From assembly GCA_002319915.1 (NCBI GenBank), contig DCFQ01000092.1:982-8715 (forward strand): a DNA stretch of 7,734 bases. The letters are read 5' to 3'. Below the pieces are notes generated by a model that saw only the letters and a program-made list of their open reading frames with translations, was not told where the DNA came from and ran no database searches. Each line of letters begins with the position of its first letter. Positions within the stretch are counted from its first letter, which is position 1. Below, one piece after another: positions 1-5,825 of this stretch. Position numbers and translations under genes: made by a program. Origin of the DNA: Bacteroidales bacterium UBA1800 (GTDB lineage: Bacteria > Bacteroidota > Bacteroidia > Bacteroidales > VadinHA17).

Positions 1-660
1 TGGGCCTATGATATCGGTTACGGAGGCCTCGATCATGTGCTTGCTTCAGGTGAAGATGTGAACATACTTGTCCTCGATACGGAGGTTTACTCCAATACCG
101 GAGGCCAGGCTTCGAAATCAACCCCTGCCGGCGCAGTTGCAAAATTCGCTGCTTCCGGGAAGAAAATAAGGAAGAAAGACCTTGGCCAGATGGCGATGAG
201 CTACGGATACGTTTACGTTGCACAGGTGGCAATGGGCTCCAGCAATTCGCAGTACCTGAAGGCTATCAAGGAAGCTGAAGCCTATCCGGGACCATCGCTC
301 ATCATCGCCTATGCACCGTGTATCAACCACGGCCTGAGGGAAGGCATGGGCAGGACCCAGGCCCAGGAAGAATTTGCGGTAAAGTCAGGCTACTGGCACC
401 TTTACAGGTACAATCCCCTTCTCGAGAAGGACGGAAAGAATCCATTCACACTCGACAGCAAAGAGCCTGACTGGACAAAATTCCAGGAATTCCTTCACTC
501 TGAAGTCAGGTACACCTCCCTTATCAAGTCATTCCCTGAACAGGCAGATATCCTTTTCAAGGCCGCCGAAGAGAATGCCAAATGGAGGTACAACGTCTAC
601 AGGAGACTGGCTGCGATGGATTTCTCAAAAGCCGTAGAGCCGGTTGCCAAACCAGAGTAA
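1..660 (+). CDS. nifJ: Pyruvate:ferredoxin (flavodoxin) oxidoreductase, C-terminal 219 residues (5' end outside window)
   Basis: This enzyme oxidatively decarboxylates pyruvate with CoA to acetyl-CoA and CO2 and passes the electrons to ferredoxin or flavodoxin, in the cytoplasm of anaerobes. The frame is open from base 1, so the protein is cut by the window edge; the full family protein is near 1,170-1,200 residues. The fragment starts inside the thiamine-diphosphate-binding motif (WAYDIGYGG, normally preceded by GDG) and continues to SNTGGQASKSTP (fragment residues 31-42), the Mg/ThDP-binding loop. Cys107 in YAPCINHG matches the late cysteine that helps bind the [4Fe-4S] cluster next to ThDP in this family. 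The C-terminal tail (about residues 130-219), with YWHLYRYNPLL and the LHSEVRY region, is typical of the long single-chain enzyme. The stop is TAA, and a strong terminator follows 17 bases later. The GTG at 37 is internal and not a start. The family assignment is firm; the exact electron acceptor cannot be read from the sequence. Confidence 0.95.
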   Translation, partial: WAYDIGYGGLDHVLASGEDVNILVLDTEVYSNTGGQASKSTPAGAVAKFAASGKKIRKKDLGQMAMSYGYVYVAQVAMGSSNSQYLKAIKEAEAYPGPSLIIAYAPCINHGLREGMGRTQAQEEFAVKSGYWHLYRYNPLLEKDGKNPFTLDSKEPDWTKFQEFLHSEVRYTSLIKSFPEQADILFKAAEENAKWRYNVYRRLAAMDFSKAVEPVAKPE

Positions 661-677
661 ACTGATGATTTAAAATA

Positions 678-705
678 AAAAAGCCGCCAGATAAGGCGGC
701 TTTTT
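678..705. terminator. Bidirectional intrinsic terminator between the oxidoreductase gene and def
   Basis: AAAAAGCCGCC (678-688) pairs perfectly with GGCGGCTTTTT (695-705) around the 6-base loop AGATAA. The stem has a GC-rich core, with a T run on the 3' side and an A run on the 5' side, so both strands give a hairpin followed by U residues. It lies 17 bases after the stop of the plus-strand oxidoreductase gene and beyond the 3' end of the converging minus-strand def gene, so one element can end both transcripts. Confidence 0.9.
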
Positions 706-706
706 G

Positions 707-726
707 TTTGCTGGTTTGCTGGTTGC
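707..726 (-). repeat. Short heptamer repeat, GCAACCA family, read on the minus strand
   Basis: On the minus strand, 720-726 reads GCAACCA, 712-719 reads GCAAACCA (one extra A), and 707-711 gives a partial GCAAA unit. The same heptamer recurs in plus orientation at 2097-2124, on the far side of the ruvX-def operon. It lies in the spacer just after the terminator. Function unknown. Confidence 0.6.
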
Positions 727-775
727 TGTATTCTGCAATTCTGCTATTCCCCGACATTAAGCAGTCGAATTGCAA

Positions 776-815
776 GATTGCATGATTGCTCGATCGCACG
801 ATTGCATGATCGCTC
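776..815. repeat. Octamer tandem repeat, five units, abutting the 3' end of def
   Basis: Five 8-base units follow one another without spacer: GATTGCAT, GATTGCTC, GATCGCAC, GATTGCAT, GATCGCTC. All begin GAT and share a GC at positions 5-6. A degenerate sixth unit, GACTACAG (816-823), contains the def stop codon (minus-strand TAG at 820-818), and a looser GAATTGCAA precedes the array. The array lies in the 3' untranslated region of def. No function is evident. Confidence 0.75.
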
Positions 816-817
816 GA

Positions 818-1390
818 CTACAGGCTTCTGAACTTCTGCCCGGGAAGCACAGTCCTGTAATCTGCCTCGAACTTCCCCTTGCTGATGGCATTCAGCTTAC
901 CTTTAAGAAGCCTCCTGCGTAGCGGATTCACCCTGTCGGTGAAGAGGATACCGTCGAGATGATCATATTCGTGCTGGATTATACGGGCTTTATAACCTTC
1001 ATAGACCTCATCGTGAAAATCCCAGTTCTCATCGTAATAGGTGATGCGAACGCGGGATTCCCTGTTCACTTCCTCCCTGAGATTGGGAATGCTGAGGCAT
1101 CCTTCGGTCATATTCATGAGATCACCGCTCTTTTCAATAATATGTGCATTGATAAAGATCTTTTTGAATTCTGCAAGATCCGGATCATCATCCCCGGCTG
1201 GTTTCCCGTCGATCACGAATATCCTTACCGATTTACCTATCTGAGGTGCGGCAAGCCCCAATCCTTCAGCCTTGTACAAAGTCTCGAAAAGATCGTTGAT
1301 CAATTCCGCCTGGCCGGGGTATTCCCTGTCAATCTCTTCGGCAACTTTTCTCAAAACCGGGTGACCATATATTACTATCGGATAAACCAT
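818..1390 (-). CDS. def: Peptide deformylase
   Basis: Peptide deformylase removes the formyl group from the N-terminal fMet of newly made proteins at the ribosome, using a bound divalent metal, usually Fe2+. The 190-residue protein has all three family motifs: GLGLAAPQIG (43-52, with Gln50), EGCLS (96-100, Cys98 as metal ligand) and QHEYDHLDG (139-147, with His140 and His144 as ligands and Glu141 catalytic). The length is normal for the bacterial enzyme, and the C-terminal tail after LNAISKGK resembles Bacteroidota homologues. The start ATG at 1390 gives MVYPIVIYGHPVLR, the expected N terminus, with only a weak AAAGAA upstream. It lies 36 bases downstream of ruvX on the same strand, with no terminator or clear promoter between them, so co-transcription is likely. 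Its 3' end runs into an octamer repeat and then the shared terminator. Confidence 0.97.
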   Translation of the reverse strand: MVYPIVIYGHPVLRKVAEEIDREYPGQAELINDLFETLYKAEGLGLAAPQIGKSVRIFVIDGKPAGDDDPDLAEFKKIFINAHIIEKSGDLMNMTEGCLSIPNLREEVNRESRVRITYYDENWDFHDEVYEGYKARIIQHEYDHLDGILFTDRVNPLRRRLLKGKLNAISKGKFEADYRTVLPGQKFRSL

Positions 1391-1426
1391 ATTGAATTCT
1401 TTGTTATTCTTTTTATTTTGTCAGTG

Positions 1427-1852
1427 TTACTGCGAAAATTTCCCCCTTGAATCGAGGAACGACTGGAGGATTATCGCTGCACTTATCCTGTCAACTAGTG
1501 ATTTGTCCCGCCTGTCGCTCTTTTTCACTCCACCGTCGATCATGCTCCTCTGCGCAATTTTCGACGTGAACCTCTCATCAACAAGGTGCACCGGGATTCC
1601 GGGAAACCGTTTCCTGAGCCTATTGAGAAAAGGTTCAAGATACTTAACAGAATCACTGGGGGTGTTGTTCAGGCGGACAGGGTACCCGACCACAAAGGAA
1701 TCGATCTGTTCAGTCTTCAGGTAATCCGTAACGAACGGTTCAAACTCTTCGCCTGAAACAGTCCTGAACGGGGAAGCGATTATCTGCAGCGGATCAGTAA
1801 TAGCCAGCCCGATCCTTTTTCTGCCAAAATCTATGCCTAGTATCCTGCCCAT
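1427..1852 (-). CDS. ruvX: RuvX/YqgF-family Holliday-junction-resolvase-like nuclease
   Basis: This is a YqgF protein with an RNase H fold. The family is annotated as a putative Holliday junction resolvase, and E. coli YqgF is linked to 16S rRNA 5'-end processing; which role applies here cannot be told. Using the ATG at 1852, the 141-residue protein has GIDFGRKRIGLA (6-17, acidic Asp8), VVGYPV (54-59), VDERFTS (91-97, with Asp92 and Glu93) and DKSLVDRISAAIILQSFL, whose Asp121 is a likely third acidic residue. Length is typical. A TTG two codons upstream (1858) is in frame, but I prefer the ATG because it directly precedes the conserved GRILGIDFG strand. A Bacteroidota-type -7 box (1869-1876) sits just upstream. 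It is the first gene of an apparent ruvX-def operon, an arrangement that I recall as common in Bacteroidota. Confidence 0.93.
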   Translation of the reverse strand: MGRILGIDFGRKRIGLAITDPLQIIASPFRTVSGEEFEPFVTDYLKTEQIDSFVVGYPVRLNNTPSDSVKYLEPFLNRLRKRFPGIPVHLVDERFTSKIAQRSMIDGGVKKSDRRDKSLVDRISAAIILQSFLDSRGKFSQ

Positions 1853-1868
1853 AGTCAATTACAGCGCA

Positions 1869-1876
1869 CAAAAGTA
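1869..1876 (-). promoter_or_regulatory. Candidate Bacteroidota -7 promoter box for ruvX-def
   Basis: The minus strand reads TACTTTTG, a full match to the Bacteroidota -7 consensus TAnnTTTG. It ends 16 bases before the ATG at 1852, which would give a very short leader of about 10 bases. I find no matching TTTG -33 element 19-21 bases further upstream (the minus strand there reads CAAC), so support is partial. Confidence 0.45.
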
Positions 1877-2046
1877 GTGAAAATTAGTGTAAACTGTTGC
1901 AGTCGGACGAAGGAGCCGGAATGCAAGGAAGGATGGAAACTCGTAATTATATTCAAGCTTATCATTTGTACGCATTACTGCGTAACAGTGATATAGCAAT
2001 TTCAGGAAGTTACTAATTATTATGATCAGATGTTAAACCTGACAAG

Positions 2047-2073
2047 TTTCTCCTCCTTCAAAAGGAGGGGAAA
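2047..2073. repeat. Long hairpin (12-bp inverted repeat) with a purine/pyrimidine-biased stem
   Basis: TTTCTCCTCCTT (2047-2058) pairs with AAGGAGGGGAAA (2062-2073) around the 3-base loop CAA, with a single T-G wobble. One arm is all pyrimidine and the other all purine. There is no T run on either side to make it a normal terminator. It may be a dispersed palindromic repeat unit or a structured element. Confidence 0.65.
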
Positions 2074-2078
2074 GATCT

Positions 2079-2096
2079 GCAGGCAATGCAGGCAAA
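2079..2096. repeat. Nine-base direct repeat
   Basis: GCAGGCAAT (2079-2087) is followed at once by GCAGGCAAA (2088-2096), 8 of 9 bases identical, and this runs directly into the GCAACCA heptamer array. The shared GCA start suggests that the two repeats expanded from related sequence. Confidence 0.5.
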
Positions 2097-2124
2097 GCAA
2101 CCAGCAACCAGCAACCGGCAACAA
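2097..2124 (+). repeat. Heptamer tandem repeat, GCAACCA family, four units
   Basis: Four contiguous 7-base units: GCAACCA, GCAACCA, GCAACCG, GCAACAA. More degenerate sequence follows (GACAACCGG near 2132-2142). The same unit appears in opposite orientation at 707-726, so copies bracket the ruvX-def operon. Confidence 0.75.
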
Positions 2125-2155
2125 GCAGTCCAGACAACCGGCTTCACCCCCTGTA

Positions 2156-2181
2156 TCCCCCTCTCCCAGTGGAGATGGGGA
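2156..2181. repeat. G/C-rich imperfect hairpin
   Basis: TCCCC and TCTCC (2156-2160, 2162-2166) pair with GGAGA and GGGGA (2171-2175, 2177-2181) around the loop CAGT, with one C-T mismatch (2161/2176). Like the hairpin at 2047-2073 it has a pyrimidine arm and a purine arm. No T run follows, so a terminator role is not supported. Confidence 0.5.
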
Positions 2182-2254
2182 GGTAAATGCATAATGACTG
2201 GTGGATTATGACCATTAACTGATAACTAATCATGCAGGACAGACTAGCCGGCCA

Positions 2255-2289
2255 CCAATCACTAATCACCAATCGCCAATAGCCAATAA
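2255..2289 (+). repeat. Heptamer tandem repeat, CCAATCA family, five units
   Basis: Five contiguous 7-base units: CCAATCA, CTAATCA, CCAATCG, CCAATAG, CCAATAA. Degenerate AT-richer relatives precede it (ACTAATCA near 2224-2231). The array lies about 85 bases upstream of the comEC start, so it could be in the promoter-distal region or be neutral. Confidence 0.7.
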
Positions 2290-2375
2290 CCTTTCAATTT
2301 TATAACTTTCCGCACTTTTTCCGATTTCTGTCCCCGGGCAGTTCTAAATTAGCATTGTCTTATCGCTGCTGACAC

Positions 2376-4388
2376 GTGCAACTGAAAGAGGTGCCCTTTC
2401 TTCGCATATGCCTGCCATTCTGTGCGGGTATTGTTTCGGGACTTTATTACAGGCCGGGAATGGTCGTTCTCTGTACAGCCGCAGGGCTGGCCTTAACAGG
2501 ATTCTGTCTTTCGAAAATCTTCAACAGCAGGCTGATCAATTTTTTCTACAGCATTCCCCTTAATATTTCATTCTGTCTTCTCGGTTCACTTTTATTTACT
2601 GCGGAAATAGAGCGCCTTTCGGAATTGCCTCCGAAACCTGCCGGTTACATTTGCACACTTGCTGCATTCCCAGAGGAGAAGCCCAGGACATTCAGCCTTC
2701 TGCTGAAAGCCGAAGGCAGGATAATTGACAGCTCCAGGATCGTACCTGTCAGGGGATCAGTCTTGCTCTACCTGAAAAAGGACTCCCAGCCCTGTACCTA
2801 TATTCCGGGCGATATCATCCTCGTGAAGCTGACACCTTCACCCGTGCTCAACAGGGGAAATCCCGACGAGTTTGATTACAGGAAGTTCATGGAAAACAAT
2901 AATGTAAAGTACTATGCAATAGCGGGAAGGGCCGATATAAAGCAGGTTGTTCGTCCGCGCCACATAAAGCTGCGATACAGGGCCCTGATAATCAGGGAAA
3001 AGATAATCGACATGTACCGCACAAGAGGGATCACGGGCGACAGGCTTGCACTGGTGGCCGCAATAACCCTTGGCCAGAAAAGCATGCTCGACCGGGATCA
3101 GAAACAGGTATTTGTCAAGGCCGGGATAATGCATATAATGGCAGTCTCCGGCCTTCATGCCGTGATACTGAGCCTGTTTGTCTTCAACATTCTTTTTTTC
3201 CTGAAAGGCGGGCTCAATAACCTCAGGGCAATCATCACAGTGATCTTTCTTTGGCTCTTTGCTTATGTCACCGGCCTCACCCCGTCGGTACTGAGGGCTA
3301 CCCTCATGTATTCATTCATAACTGCCGGGAAGATGATGCGCAGGAACCCGAACAGCATCAATTCAGTGCTGGCTTCAGCCTTTTTCCTGATGGCCGGGAG
3401 GCCCTCAGTTCTTTTTGATGCAGGGTTCCTTCTCTCCTATTCGGCAGTGATCTTTATAATCTGCTTTTACAATGATCTTTACACAAAACTAGAAACCAGA
3501 ACATGGGTCGGGGACAAGATCTGGCAGTCGGCAGCCGTTACGATCACCGCACAGGCAGGGACCCTTCCACTCACCATCTCCCTCTTCAACAGGTTCCCGG
3601 TGTGGTTCCTCCTGACGAATGTCATCATTGTGCCATTGTCATCCCTGCTGATAATTGTTGCATGCTTCATCCCAATGACCTACCCGCTTGAGTTTATTTC
3701 CCGTCCCATAGCATGGGTGCTGGGATTCCTGACTGGCGCAACAGGGTTCCTTACTGAGATGGCATCCCGGATGCCTTTCGCGTCGATAGAGAATATCGGG
3801 ATGAAATCCGGCCAGGCCCTGCTTCTTTTTACCCTGGTCTTTCTGACCATGCGCTATGTGCTAAACAGGCGATCGTTACCGGTAACGATCCCGGTACTCG
3901 CCCTCCTGGTCCTTGAGGCTGCCGGCTGCATAGGCGACCATTTCCCTCACAGGCATGCAGGGTTGGTAGTGTATAACACCACCGGCACCCTGAACATCGG
4001 CATTATCTCGGGACGAAGCCTTCACCTCTTCACTGATACCTCTGTGATTGTCCCCGAAATCGCGAGACATTCCGCCACCGAACGGCTCAGGACCACCAAA
4101 ACTTCCATCGACCAGGAAATGACATTAATCAGGGCGGGATCCAAAACAATCCTGGTCACTTCAACATTAAATAACAGGCTATTAAAAGATTTAAAGCCCG
4201 ATTTCGTTATCCTTGACGGGAAGTACCCTTCGGTGGAACGGAACCTGAGGTTTGTTAAACCAGTGCCGGTGGTAATTGTTACTGCCAGGGTAAAAAGCTC
4301 GTTCCGGGTAAAGAGCACGGACCAGGGGTCAGGGGAAACAGGAGTTTATTATATGAGGGAATCCGGTGCGTTTACTGCTGATCTTTAG
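2376..4388 (+). CDS. comEC: ComEC/Rec2-family competence protein, short form lacking a recognisable metallo-beta-lactamase motif
   Basis: ComEC forms the inner-membrane channel that takes up single-stranded DNA during natural transformation. Hydrophobic segments at about residues 11-48 and 55-76 are followed by an extracytoplasmic OB-fold-like region (about 85-190) with GNPDEFDYRKFM (161-172). The competence membrane domain (about 225-495) has the hallmark HIMAVSGLH (253-261), GLTPSVLRATLM (300-311), FLLSYSAV (351-358) and AQAGTLPL (392-399). Many ComEC proteins carry a C-terminal HxHxDH nuclease domain. Here the 150-residue tail (520-670) has beta-strand-like stretches (VVYNTTGTLNIGI, PDFVILDG) but no such motif, a pattern that I recall for Bacteroidota. 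The start is GTG at 2376. An in-frame TGA lies two codons upstream, and QLKEVPFLRICLPFCAGIV is a typical N terminus; the GTG at 2391 is the alternative. No clear Shine-Dalgarno site is visible. It appears to be a single-gene unit. Confidence 0.93.
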   Translation: MQLKEVPFLRICLPFCAGIVSGLYYRPGMVVLCTAAGLALTGFCLSKIFNSRLINFFYSIPLNISFCLLGSLLFTAEIERLSELPPKPAGYICTLAAFPEEKPRTFSLLLKAEGRIIDSSRIVPVRGSVLLYLKKDSQPCTYIPGDIILVKLTPSPVLNRGNPDEFDYRKFMENNNVKYYAIAGRADIKQVVRPRHIKLRYRALIIREKIIDMYRTRGITGDRLALVAAITLGQKSMLDRDQKQVFVKAGIMHIMAVSGLHAVILSLFVFNILFFLKGGLNNLRAIITVIFLWLFAYVTGLTPSVLRATLMYSFITAGKMMRRNPNSINSVLASAFFLMAGRPSVLFDAGFLLSYSAVIFIICFYNDLYTKLETRTWVGDKIWQSAAVTITAQAGTLPLTISLFNRFPVWFLLTNVIIVPLSSLLIIVACFIPMTYPLEFISRPIAWVLGFLTGATGFLTEMASRMPFASIENIGMKSGQALLLFTLVFLTMRYVLNRRSLPVTIPVLALLVLEAAGCIGDHFPHRHAGLVVYNTTGTLNIGIISGRSLHLFTDTSVIVPEIARHSATERLRTTKTSIDQEMTLIRAGSKTILVTSTLNNRLLKDLKPDFVILDGKYPSVERNLRFVKPVPVVIVTARVKSSFRVKSTDQGSGETGVYYMRESGAFTADL

Positions 4389-4425
4389 AGCCGGCAGCCC
4401 CTTGACAAATTAATGAACGGAAAAC

Positions 4426-4456
4426 TTGAGTATTATGCTATTTATACCTTATTTTG
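4426..4456 (+). promoter_or_regulatory. Candidate Bacteroidota promoter for trkA-trkH
   Basis: TTG at 4426-4428 lies 20 bases before TTATTTTG (4449-4456), which matches the -7 consensus TAnnTTTG at 7 of 8 positions. The spacing fits the -33/-7 arrangement known in Bacteroides. Transcription would begin around 4463, leaving a leader of about 16 bases before the trkA ATG. The 90-base spacer after comEC shows no terminator, so read-through from comEC is also possible. Confidence 0.4.
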
Positions 4457-4478
4457 TTGTGGTTTTTAACAAGCTGAT

Positions 4479-5819
4479 ATGAGAATAGTTATTGCCGGGG
4501 CGGGTGAAGTAGGGTCACATCTTGCCAAAATGCTTTCGAATGAAAATCATGAGATCATCATAATCGACAGTGAAGAGAACCGGCTGAAACCGATAGATTC
4601 ATCACTGGACGTTCTGACCTATAATGGTTCCGCAACCTCGATAAATATCCTTCAGGACGTTCTGCAGAAAAAGACTGATCTCTTTATTGCCGTAACGCAC
4701 GGCGAAGACACCAATATAACCGCGTCAATACTCGCAAAACGGCTCGGAGCGCTTAAGACGATTGCCAGGATTGACAATCTCGATTATCTAGAACATTCGA
4801 CTCTCGAGTTCTTCAAATCGCTGGGGATCGATTCGCTGATTTACCCTGAGCTGATTGCGGCGCGCGAGGTGCTCAGCCTTCTCCACGAAACAGGGACCAC
4901 CGAATTCATGGAATTCTGCGGCGGCAAGCTGGCAATGTATGTCCAGAAGCTCGACGAGAAGGCCCCTATCCTTAACAAGAGCCTGGAAGAGATATCGATA
5001 AGTCACAGTACCGACAAATACAGGGCTGTTGCGATCAAACGGGCTGAAAAGACCATCATCCCGAGGGGAAAGGAGCAGTTTCAGCTCGGCGACCTGGTCT
5101 ATGTCATTTCGACGATCGAAGGGATCGACGAAATGATGGAGACTTCCGGGAAAGAGAATTTCGAGGCAAAAAGCATTATGATCCTCGGCGGCAGCAGGAT
5201 CGGAAAGCATGTCGCACTATACATGCAGAAGAAATGCGAGGTCAAGCTCATCGACTCGGACCCTGCAAAATGTGAAGCCCTTTCGGATATCCTTGAGGAC
5301 ACCCTCATTATCAACGGGGATTGCAGGAATATCGAGCTGCTCGAGCAGGAAGGGATCTCGAGGATGGATGCGTTCGTATCGGTGACCGGAAATTCCGAGA
5401 CAAATATTCTTTCATGTCTCCTTGCGAAAAAGATGGGAGTCAAGAAGACGATTGCAGAGGTCGAGAATATGGAATACATCAACCTGGCTGAGAATATCGG
5501 CATAGATACGATCATAAACAAGAAGATCGCCGCAGCCAGCAGGATCTTCCGTCACACGACCAATCCGAACGTCACCCAGGTTAAATACATGACCGGGACG
5601 GAGGCGGAGGTTATCGAATTCAACGTGCCGGCCAATGCCAGAATAACGAGAGGCACCCTGCGCAGCATGGAGTTCCCGAAGGATGCCATCGTGGGCGGTG
5701 GAACAAGGGATGGTGTGCCGTTCATTGCCACCGGCGATACTATCATAAAGGCAAACGATAAAATTGTGGTATTCACGCTTCCAACCTCATACGACAAGAT
5801 TTCTAAATTTTTCAGCTGA
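4479..5819 (+). CDS. trkA: Trk system potassium transporter, NAD-binding peripheral subunit TrkA
   Basis: TrkA is the cytoplasmic ring-forming regulator that binds nucleotide and gates the K+ pore TrkH. The 446-residue protein has the usual tandem layout: RCK-N (about 1-125), RCK-C (about 140-220), RCK-N (about 231-355) and RCK-C (about 368-446). The first Rossmann fold has GAGEVG (7-12) and acidic Asp30 at the end of the second strand (EIIIIDSE), as expected for NAD(H) binding. The second has GGSRIG (237-242), where Ser239 replaces the usual second glycine, and Asp259 in KLIDSD. Length is close to that of E. coli TrkA (458 residues). The start ATG at 4479 begins directly with the MRIVIAGAG strand; no Shine-Dalgarno site is seen. 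trkH starts 6 bases after the stop, so the two are almost certainly one operon and one complex. Confidence 0.96.
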   Translation: MRIVIAGAGEVGSHLAKMLSNENHEIIIIDSEENRLKPIDSSLDVLTYNGSATSINILQDVLQKKTDLFIAVTHGEDTNITASILAKRLGALKTIARIDNLDYLEHSTLEFFKSLGIDSLIYPELIAAREVLSLLHETGTTEFMEFCGGKLAMYVQKLDEKAPILNKSLEEISISHSTDKYRAVAIKRAEKTIIPRGKEQFQLGDLVYVISTIEGIDEMMETSGKENFEAKSIMILGGSRIGKHVALYMQKKCEVKLIDSDPAKCEALSDILEDTLIINGDCRNIELLEQEGISRMDAFVSVTGNSETNILSCLLAKKMGVKKTIAEVENMEYINLAENIGIDTIINKKIAAASRIFRHTTNPNVTQVKYMTGTEAEVIEFNVPANARITRGTLRSMEFPKDAIVGGGTRDGVPFIATGDTIIKANDKIVVFTLPTSYDKISKFFS

Positions 5820-5825
5820 TCCCGT

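Larger units (their letters stand above)
1853..2375. other. Gene-free divergent spacer between ruvX and comEC
   Basis: This stretch of about 520 bases has no convincing gene. It holds the ruvX promoter box, a 31-codon plus-strand ORF (1921-2016), a small inverted repeat (TACGCA at 1969-1974 with TGCGTA at 1979-1984), a 12-bp hairpin (2047-2073), a 9-base direct repeat (2079-2096), two heptamer arrays (2097-2124 and 2255-2289) and a G/C hairpin (2156-2181). From about 2290 to the comEC start the sequence is AT-rich and must carry the comEC promoter. Near matches to TAnnTTTG are TAACTTTC (2303-2310) and TAGCATTG (2350-2357), each with one mismatch and no good -33 partner. The mixture looks like accumulated repeat debris rather than a decayed gene: I see no protein-like remnant. 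Confidence 0.6.

Noticed and set aside
776..815. CRISPR-like or HIP1-like array
   Set aside because: The units are 8 bases with no spacers, so it is not a CRISPR. The GATCGC content resembles part of the cyanobacterial HIP1 site (GCGATCGC), but no full HIP1 site is present and the genes are not cyanobacterial.
959..1450. 163-codon plus-strand ORF across def
   Set aside because: It is antisense to def, whose three catalytic motifs are intact, and has no independent support.
1969..1989. Small inverted repeats TACGCA/TGCGTA and ACTG/CAGT as an operator
   Set aside because: The stems are 6 and 4 bases, overlap and exclude each other, and match no operator that I recognise.
4788..5521. Two overlapping minus-strand ORFs of 140 codons each inside trkA
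   Set aside because: They lie opposite the well-supported trkA frame, show no domain-like pattern, and their length follows from the codon bias of trkA on the other strand.
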